Of a DNA stretch of 5,072 nt, positions 1 to 5,072 are shown piece by piece. The stretch is from Actinomycetota bacterium (GTDB lineage Bacteria; Actinomycetota; Geothermincolia; Fen-727; JAQURN01), in assembly GCA_028715585.1 (NCBI GenBank), contig JAQURN010000103.1:1-5072 (forward strand), read 5' to 3'. Under the pieces are notes generated by a model that worked only from the letters and a program-made list of their open reading frames with translations, made no database searches and had not been told where the DNA came from. How positions within the stretch are numbered: position 1 is the stretch's first letter; the number at the start of each line of letters is the position of its first letter. The position numbers were made by a program, and so were the translations under genes.

Positions 1-8
1 GAGAGAAA

Positions 9-1958
9 TTGACAGACTGGGAATGTAGAAGTTCTTGTGAAGCAAGTGTAGAGATGCTCAAGAAGGCCGAGGAGGAGGGGCGGTCAACCGCTTTCTCCAG
101 AACCGAGACCCTGAAGGTTTGCACCATTGGGGAATCTGGGATTTGTTGCAAGAATTGCGCTATGGGACCCTGCAGGTTGACTGCGCCAAAAAAGGAAGGC
201 GAGCCTGAAAAGAGGGGGATTTGCGGGGCTACTGCCGAGGTAGTGGCGGCTAGGAATTTCGCCAGAATGGTTGCCGCTGGAGCGGCAGCCCATTCCGACC
301 ATGGTCGCGCTGTTGCCGAAACACTCACAATGGTTGCCAAGGGAGAGGCGCAGGGCTATGAGATAAAAGACCGCATAAAGCTTCTCGAGGTGGCAGCAGA
401 CCTTGGAATTGAGGTTGGGGATAGAAGCGTAGAGGAAATAGCACTCGAGGTTGGAGAGAAGTGTCTTTCCATGTTTGGCCAGCAGGAAGGGGAGCTCGCC
501 TTTGCCTTGAGAGCACCTGAGCCGCGGAAGGAGATATGGCGGAAGCTGGGGGTATTTCCCAGGGGAGTTGACAGAGAAATAGTGGAGACGATGCATCGCA
601 CGCACATCGGGACCGACCAGGAGATGGAACACATCCTGCTCCAGGCTACCAGAACCGCTCTCGCGGATGGGTGGGGTGGTTCCATGATAGGGACAGAGCT
701 CCAGGACATTCTTTTCGGAACTCCCACTCCCATACCCGCGAAGGTAAACCTTGGAGTTCTCAAGGAAGACGAGGTCAACGTCATCGTTCACGGACACGAG
801 CCACTTCTTTCCGAAATGATACTTCTTGCCTCTAAGGATGAGGAGCTCTTGGAAGAGGCAAAGAAAAAGGGAGCAAAGGGGATAAACATCGCTGGGATTT
901 GTTGCACCGCCAATGAGATACTCTCGCGCCATGGAATCCCCATCGCTGGCAATGTTCTTCAGCAGGAGCTTGCAATCATAACCGGCGCGGTTGACGTGAT
1001 GGTTGTCGATATCCAGTGCGTGTACCAGGCAATTGGAGAGTTGTCTAACTGCTATCACACCAAGATTGTGACTACCAGCTCGAAAGCGAAAATGCCGTTT
1101 GCTGAACACATCGAGTTTCATGAAGAGAATGCTTTGGATATCGCGAAGAAGATACTTAAACTTGCGATTGATAATTTCCCCAATCGAGGGAAGGTTGAAA
1201 TCCCCAAGCGCACTGGCGACCTGATAGCGGGCTATGACCATGAATACATCAATTACATGCTCGGTGGCAGGTTTAGAGCTTCCTACCGCCCCCTCAATGA
1301 CGGGGTCATCGATGGCAGGATTCGCGGAGTGGTGGGGGTAGTCGGCTGCAGCAATCCGAGGGTCGCTCACGAGACCGTCCACGTGAGGGTGGTGGAGGAG
1401 CTGGTGGCGAATGGCTGCCTGGTGGTGATGACGGGCTGCGCCGCGCAGGCAGTTGCCAAAACTGGGTTGATGACGCCGGAGATAGCAAAGAAGATTTGTC
1501 CTCAAGGGCTTTACGAGATATGCGAGGCGGTTGGCATTCCACCTGTGCTTCATGTTGGTTCGTGCGTTGACAACAGCAGGGTGCTTGTTGCCCTGACAGA
1601 GATGGTTCATGAAGGTGGATTGGGAGATGACATAAGCGAGATGCCGGTTGCGGGAGCCGCGCCCGAGTGGATGAGCGAAAAGGCGATATCGATAGGGCAA
1701 TATTTTGTAACCAGCGGCGTTTATACGGTCTTCGGGGTGAAATGGCCCACCATGGGAAGCGCAAAAGCCACCGATTACCTTTTCAAGGAATACGAGAAAC
1801 TTTATGGGGCAATGTGGGATTATGAGCCCGACCCAGAAAAAATGGTAGGGAAGATTTTGTCTAGAATCGATGCCAAGAGGGAAGAGCTTGGCATACTCGG
1901 GAAGCGCGAGAGGGTATTGTTCGATATGGCAATGAGACGCGAGCTGGAAATCGAATAA
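9..1958 (+). CDS. acsA: Ni-dependent carbon monoxide dehydrogenase catalytic subunit (CooS/AcsA family), 5' end uncertain
   Basis: Cytoplasmic homodimeric enzyme interconverting CO2 and CO; beside acsB it should feed CO to acetyl-CoA synthase. Numbering from the TTG at 9, all metal ligands are visible: C38 and C46 (interfacial D-cluster, C-x7-C spacing, which predicts [4Fe-4S]); C47, C50, C55 and C72 (B-cluster); H263, C299, C337, C447, C477 and C519 (Ni-Fe-S C-cluster). The catalytic lysine is K558 in MSEKA, and D220 matches the conserved active-site Asp. The proton-relay row keeps H95 and H98 but has A101 and E104 at the next two positions. The segment PRGVDREI (184-191) through GWGGSMIGTEL (221-231) resembles Desulfovibrio CooS, as recalled. 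Length (649 aa) is normal for CooS and shorter than Moorella AcsA (about 674). The start is unsettled: codons at 3-8 are also open and any ribosome site would lie at or beyond the edge; ATG at 54 would remove part of the usual N-terminus. Family certain; the name acsA rather than cooS rests on context. Confidence 0.96.
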   Translation: MTDWECRSSCEASVEMLKKAEEEGRSTAFSRTETLKVCTIGESGICCKNCAMGPCRLTAPKKEGEPEKRGICGATAEVVAARNFARMVAAGAAAHSDHGRAVAETLTMVAKGEAQGYEIKDRIKLLEVAADLGIEVGDRSVEEIALEVGEKCLSMFGQQEGELAFALRAPEPRKEIWRKLGVFPRGVDREIVETMHRTHIGTDQEMEHILLQATRTALADGWGGSMIGTELQDILFGTPTPIPAKVNLGVLKEDEVNVIVHGHEPLLSEMILLASKDEELLEEAKKKGAKGINIAGICCTANEILSRHGIPIAGNVLQQELAIITGAVDVMVVDIQCVYQAIGELSNCYHTKIVTTSSKAKMPFAEHIEFHEENALDIAKKILKLAIDNFPNRGKVEIPKRTGDLIAGYDHEYINYMLGGRFRASYRPLNDGVIDGRIRGVVGVVGCSNPRVAHETVHVRVVEELVANGCLVVMTGCAAQAVAKTGLMTPEIAKKICPQGLYEICEAVGIPPVLHVGSCVDNSRVLVALTEMVHEGGLGDDISEMPVAGAAPEWMSEKAISIGQYFVTSGVYTVFGVKWPTMGSAKATDYLFKEYEKLYGAMWDYEPDPEKMVGKILSRIDAKREELGILGKRERVLFDMAMRRELEIE

Positions 1959-1985
1959 CCTCTTATGTCCTTTTGATGTTCGTTC

Positions 1986-1994
1986 TAAGGAGGT
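1986..1994 (+). promoter_or_regulatory. Ribosome binding site of acsB
   Basis: TAAGGAGGT is a near-perfect complement to the 3' end of bacterial 16S rRNA and sits 6 bases before the ATG at 2001, which fixes the acsB start. It lies in the 42-base spacer after the acsA stop codon. The CCTCTTA just after that stop (1959-1965) can pair with it through one bulged G, which might make acsB translation depend on ribosomes finishing acsA; this is inference only. Confidence 0.85.
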
Positions 1995-2000
1995 AGTTGC

Positions 2001-4184
2001 ATGTCAAAGATTATTCTGAGTGCCGCCATAAGGGGTGCCCACCAAATCCACGATAGAGTTCAGAAGCGCCTGGATGAAGCTCTCGAGAAATATGGAGAGA
2101 AGCAAGAAATAGGATTTCCCAATACTGCTTATTACCTCCCAATCATATATGGGATGACTGGAGAGAAGGTGGAAAGGCTTGGGGATTGCCCAAAGATAAT
2201 GCGAATCGCAGAGGACCTTCTTCCACCCGTTCCTGCTGAAAATCTGTGGACCCCTTACCTTGGGCCAGGCCTTGACGCTGGGATGGCTACCCTTTTCATG
2301 GAGGAGATAGAAGAGGCAATCAAGTATGTCGATGGTCCAAATCCTGTTGACGGCATTTGGCTGGGGGCCGCGGACGATGTGATAATGCGAGAGCGCGGAG
2401 TGGAGTTCGTCGATGGCACAGCCCCTGGATTCTGTGCCCTTCTTGGGTCCGCTCCCGATGGTGAAACCGCTGAAAATATCGTGAAGGAGTTGCAGCAGAA
2501 GAATCTCTACATCTGGACCAGCGCCAATTACAATGGAACTACGGTTGCCGAGCAGCTTGCCGCAAGAGATGTGCAGTTAGGCTGGGAGACCAGGATAGTT
2601 CCTTACGGAAGAGAAGTCTCATCGGTCGTCTATTCGCTTGGCTTTGCCGCCAGGGCTGCCATGAGCTTCGGCGGAGCCGAGCCTGGGAATTATAGAAGAG
2701 TGTTGCTTTACAACAAGAACAGAATCTTCGCTTTTGTAATTACCCTTGGAACCGTTACGGATGAGTGGTACGCGAACGCGGCGGGGGCGATAAATTACGG
2801 CTTCCCAACCATAGCGGATACCGACATTCCCGAGATTCTACCCACTGGAGTTTGCACCTATGAGCATGTGGTTTCCAACATCCCGCATGACCAGATAGTA
2901 CAGAGGGCAATCGAGGTCAGAGGTCTCAAGGTCCAGATTACTGAGGTGCCCATCCCGATGGCATATGGTCCCGCCTTCGAGGGTGAGAGGATAAGAAAAG
3001 AGGATATGTACTGCCAGTTCGGCGGGAACTATACCGACGCCTTCGAGTTCGTGGAGATGAAGGAAATGAACGAGGTGGAGGATGGGAAGATAGAGGTGGT
3101 GGGTCCAGAAATTGACGACATCGAGGAGGGCGCGGCACTTCCGCTCGGCATCGTGGTGCATGTGGCGGGTAGAAAGATGCAGGAGGATTTCGAATCTATA
3201 CTGGAGCGCCAGGTACACCATTTCATCAATGGAGCCGAGGGGATTTGGCACATGGGGCAGCGAGACATAGTGTGGACCAGGATAAGCAAGAAAGCGAAGG
3301 AAAAGGGGTTCAAGATAAGGCATTATGGAGAGATACTCCACGCCAAGTTCCTCGCCGAATTTCCTGCCATTGTGGACAAGGTCCAGGTAACCCTTTACAC
3401 TGAGGAAGCTAAAGTCAAGGAGCTTCTGGAAATTGCTAGAGCAAAATATCACTATCGTGATGAGAAAACCGCTGGGATGACCGATGAGTCAGTTGATATC
3501 TTCTACTCTTGTACCCTCTGCCAGTCGTTTGCCCCGACTCACGTTTGTGTTGTGAGCCCAGAGCGGCTTGGGCTTTGCGGGGCGTACAACTGGCTGGATT
3601 GCAGAGCCGCTTTTGAAATCGATCCCACTGGACCCAATCAACCGGTTGAGAAAAGGGGTGTGATTGATGAACTAAAGGGGCAGTGGGAAAGCATAAACGA
3701 GTTTGTGTATCAGAATAGCGGTCAGTCGGTCGAGAGGGTAAACATGTATTCAATGATGGAAGACCCCATGACTTCCTGCGGCTGTTTTGAGTGCATCGTG
3801 GCGTTCCTGCCAATCTGTAATGGGGTAATGATAGTGAACCGCGAATTCACTGGAGAGACGCCTTGCGGAATGACATTCTCCACTCTCGCTGGCACTGTTG
3901 GCGGTGGGAATGTGACTCCCGGATTCATAGGGATTGGGAAGGTCTATATAGGAAGCAAGAAGTTCATAAGAGCCGACGGCGGGTTCCTGAGGGTTGTATG
4001 GATGCCAAAGGAGCTCAAGGAGTTGTTGAAAGAGCAACTCCAAAAGAGGGCGGAAGAGCTCGGGGTGCCCGATTTCGTTGACAAGATAGCAACCGAGGAA
4101 GTCGGAACCACGGAAGACGAGATACTTCCGTTCCTCACCGAAAAAGAGCATCCCGCTCTCAGTATGGAGCCGATGCTCGCGTAG
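2001..4184 (+). CDS. acsB: Acetyl-CoA synthase, bacterial full-length form (CODH/ACS synthase subunit)
   Basis: Assembles acetyl-CoA from CO, the methyl group of the corrinoid protein and CoA (reversible), in the cytoplasm in complex with CODH. The 727 residues match the bacterial family (Moorella about 729). The N-terminal domain (about 1-310), with GFPNTAYYLP at 38-47, contacts CODH and carries the CO channel in known structures; archaeal CdhC lacks it. The middle domain holds AYGPAFEGERIRKEDMY (321-337). The C-terminal domain carries the A-cluster: C504, C507, C516 and C526 bind the [4Fe-4S] cube, C507 bridges to the proximal nickel, and C593-G-C595 binds the distal nickel. F510, in LCQSFAP, matches the phenylalanine beside the proximal metal. 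FSTLAGTVGGG (626-636) and the ending HPALSMEPM are family hallmarks. Extra cysteines occur near the A-cluster at 534, 598 and 622. The start is set by the strong Shine-Dalgarno. The gene is intact, follows acsA by 42 bases and precedes acsC by 54, and no promoter is apparent between them. Confidence 0.98.
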   Translation: MSKIILSAAIRGAHQIHDRVQKRLDEALEKYGEKQEIGFPNTAYYLPIIYGMTGEKVERLGDCPKIMRIAEDLLPPVPAENLWTPYLGPGLDAGMATLFMEEIEEAIKYVDGPNPVDGIWLGAADDVIMRERGVEFVDGTAPGFCALLGSAPDGETAENIVKELQQKNLYIWTSANYNGTTVAEQLAARDVQLGWETRIVPYGREVSSVVYSLGFAARAAMSFGGAEPGNYRRVLLYNKNRIFAFVITLGTVTDEWYANAAGAINYGFPTIADTDIPEILPTGVCTYEHVVSNIPHDQIVQRAIEVRGLKVQITEVPIPMAYGPAFEGERIRKEDMYCQFGGNYTDAFEFVEMKEMNEVEDGKIEVVGPEIDDIEEGAALPLGIVVHVAGRKMQEDFESILERQVHHFINGAEGIWHMGQRDIVWTRISKKAKEKGFKIRHYGEILHAKFLAEFPAIVDKVQVTLYTEEAKVKELLEIARAKYHYRDEKTAGMTDESVDIFYSCTLCQSFAPTHVCVVSPERLGLCGAYNWLDCRAAFEIDPTGPNQPVEKRGVIDELKGQWESINEFVYQNSGQSVERVNMYSMMEDPMTSCGCFECIVAFLPICNGVMIVNREFTGETPCGMTFSTLAGTVGGGNVTPGFIGIGKVYIGSKKFIRADGGFLRVVWMPKELKELLKEQLQKRAEELGVPDFVDKIATEEVGTTEDEILPFLTEKEHPALSMEPMLA

Positions 4185-4223
4185 AAGCATGATTTAAGAA
4201 ATTCGTGAAAGAAAGGTGTTTGC

Positions 4224-4233
4224 AGGAAAGGAG
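4224..4233 (+). promoter_or_regulatory. Ribosome binding site of acsC
   Basis: AGGAAAGGAG contains the Shine-Dalgarno core AAAGGAG (4227-4233), ending 5 bases before the ATG at 4239. It fixes the acsC start, giving the MALSGLDIFKLLPKTNC beginning expected of the family. The rest of the 54-base acsB-acsC spacer shows no promoter or terminator that I can support. Confidence 0.8.
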
Positions 4234-4238
4234 CAGAG

Positions 4239-5072
4239 ATGGCGCTGAGTGGTCTTGATATCTTCAAACTACTTCCCAAGACGAACTGTGGCGAGTGCAA
4301 ATTCCCCACTTGCCTTGCCTTCGCGATGAAGCTCGCTGGGGGGCAGGCTAAGCTCGAGGATTGTCCTTATGTTTCCGATGAAGCAAAAGAGAAACTCGCG
4401 GAGGCAGCGGCTCCACCCATAAAGGGCATCACGGTTGGCAAGGGAGACAAGGAGTTCAGAATCGGTGAAGAGCTGGTGATGTTCCGGCACGAGAAACGAT
4501 TTATAAATCCTACCGCTATGGGCGTTTTAATCTCGGACTCCATGCCTGAGGACGAAATCACCTCAAAGGTTGAGATGGTTAACAAGGATAGCTGGGAGAG
4601 AGTAGGGCAGCGTCTCGAAGTTAAGCTCCTAGGTGTCAAATGCGAGTCTGGGGACGCGTCTAAATTCAGCGATGTGCTCTCGAAAATCAAGGACTCCACT
4701 AATCTTTCGCTTATGCCCATGACTGAAGACGCCGAGATAATGAAAGCCGCCCTTCAGGTCATCGAGGATAGGAATCCCCTTCTTTGCTGCGCGACGGCCG
4801 AAAACCTGGAGGCAATGGGGTCTCTCGCCAAGGAGAAGGGCTTGCCGCTCGTTATCAAAGGCAAAGGACTTGGTGACCTTGCCGACCTTTCTGAGAAAGC
4901 TCAAAAAATGGGGCTCGAGGACCTGGTGCTGGATCCCGGCACTAGGAATCTCAAAGATACATTCGAGGCGATGATTGCAATCCGCAGGGGAGCGCTCACC
5001 GCGAAGTTCAAGCCATTTGGTTACCCGACTATTACTTTTCCTTGCGAGGAAACGGATGATGTGTTCTTTGAA
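4239..5072 (+). CDS. acsC: Corrinoid iron-sulfur protein large (gamma) subunit, 3' end cut by the window
   Basis: Large subunit of the cytoplasmic corrinoid/Fe-S protein, which takes the methyl group from methyltetrahydrofolate (via AcsE methyltransferase) onto cobalamin and hands it to the A-cluster of AcsB. Its partner is the small subunit AcsD, not in this window. Visible are 278 of about 445 expected residues with no stop. The N-terminal domain holds the [4Fe-4S] ligands C17, C20, C25 and C42 (NCGEC, PTC and DCPYVSDEA); this cluster reductively reactivates oxidised Co(II). Next come a linker (about 55-80), FRHEKRF (82-88), and a TIM-barrel domain with LVLDPG (229-234) and FGYP (260-263), aligning well to Moorella AcsC as recalled. 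The C-terminal cobalamin-binding domain would lie past the edge. Archaeal CdhE shares this architecture, but the bacterial AcsB next door favours the name acsC. A CC pair in PLLCCATAEN and C269 in FPCEE are not cluster ligands known to me. Probably cotranscribed with acsA and acsB. Confidence 0.96.
   Translation, partial: MALSGLDIFKLLPKTNCGECKFPTCLAFAMKLAGGQAKLEDCPYVSDEAKEKLAEAAAPPIKGITVGKGDKEFRIGEELVMFRHEKRFINPTAMGVLISDSMPEDEITSKVEMVNKDSWERVGQRLEVKLLGVKCESGDASKFSDVLSKIKDSTNLSLMPMTEDAEIMKAALQVIEDRNPLLCCATAENLEAMGSLAKEKGLPLVIKGKGLGDLADLSEKAQKMGLEDLVLDPGTRNLKDTFEAMIAIRRGALTAKFKPFGYPTITFPCEETDDVFFE

Noticed and set aside
9..14. TTGACA, identical to the consensus -35 promoter box
   Set aside because: No TATAAT-like box follows at 16-18 bases (the sequence there is TTCTTG), and it overlaps the likely start of acsA coding sequence. 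Coincidence.
84..1700. A 538-codon open frame on the minus strand opposite acsA
   Set aside because: It has no recognisable motif, is rich in Arg, His, Ser and Pro as expected of an antisense reading, and lies wholly against a gene with all metal ligands intact. It is a by-product of acsA codon use. The shorter minus-strand frames opposite acsB and acsC are rejected for the same reason.
3773..3788. Possible frameshift or recoding near the dense Cys/Gly codons of the acsB A-cluster
   Set aside because: The frame reads straight through TSCGCFEC with no stop or internal TGA, and all three genes are uninterrupted, so no recoding is needed.
3863..4081. A 72-codon plus-strand frame inside acsB
   Set aside because: It is in another frame within the conserved C-terminal domain of AcsB, has no ribosome site that I can see and no recognisable protein features.
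4173..4190. Inverted repeat ATGCT...AGCAT across the acsB stop codon, considered as a terminator
   Set aside because: The stem is only 5 pairs with an 8-base loop, is not GC-rich and has no T-run after it. acsC follows closely with its own ribosome site, so readthrough is expected.

Overview
The window is a compact same-strand segment of a bacterial-type Wood-Ljungdahl (reductive acetyl-CoA) gene cluster. It encodes, in order, the nickel carbon monoxide dehydrogenase catalytic subunit (acsA/cooS family), the full-length bacterial acetyl-CoA synthase (acsB), and the first 278 codons of the corrinoid iron-sulfur protein large subunit (acsC), which runs off the right edge. Together these make the carbonyl branch and the methyl-handover point of the pathway. 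AcsA reduces CO2 to CO at its Ni-Fe-S C-cluster. The CO passes to the A-cluster of AcsB. AcsC, with a small subunit (AcsD) not present here, supplies the methyl group on cobalamin. AcsB then joins CO, methyl and CoA into acetyl-CoA, or cleaves it in reverse.

Layout: acsA occupies about 9-1958, and its frame is open to the left edge, so its true start may lie outside. A 42-base spacer with a strong Shine-Dalgarno leads to acsB (2001-4184). A 54-base spacer with a second Shine-Dalgarno leads to acsC (4239 to the end). There is no gene-free stretch over 300 bases, and I see no RNA gene, mobile element, repeat array, CRISPR or convincing terminator. The tight spacing and shared strand point to one operon whose promoter is upstream of the window.

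Organism: an anaerobe with the bacterial form of the pathway, because AcsB has the roughly 730-residue architecture with the N-terminal CODH-contacting domain that archaeal CdhC lacks. From memory, the AcsB and AcsC text is nearer to versions in sulfate-reducing Desulfobacterota, Chloroflexi and related uncultured lineages than to Moorella. The AcsA body resembles Desulfovibrio-type CooS. Arginine is mostly AGA/AGG and isoleucine ATA is common in all three genes, so they look native to one genome. I cannot name a taxon. The direction of the pathway (acetogenic, autotrophic or acetate/CO-oxidising) cannot be read from these genes.

This is mainly a well-known system. The points worth a second look are in the CODH: substitutions next to several C-cluster ligands, loss of two of the four histidines of the classical proton-relay row, and an unusual N-terminal cysteine pair.
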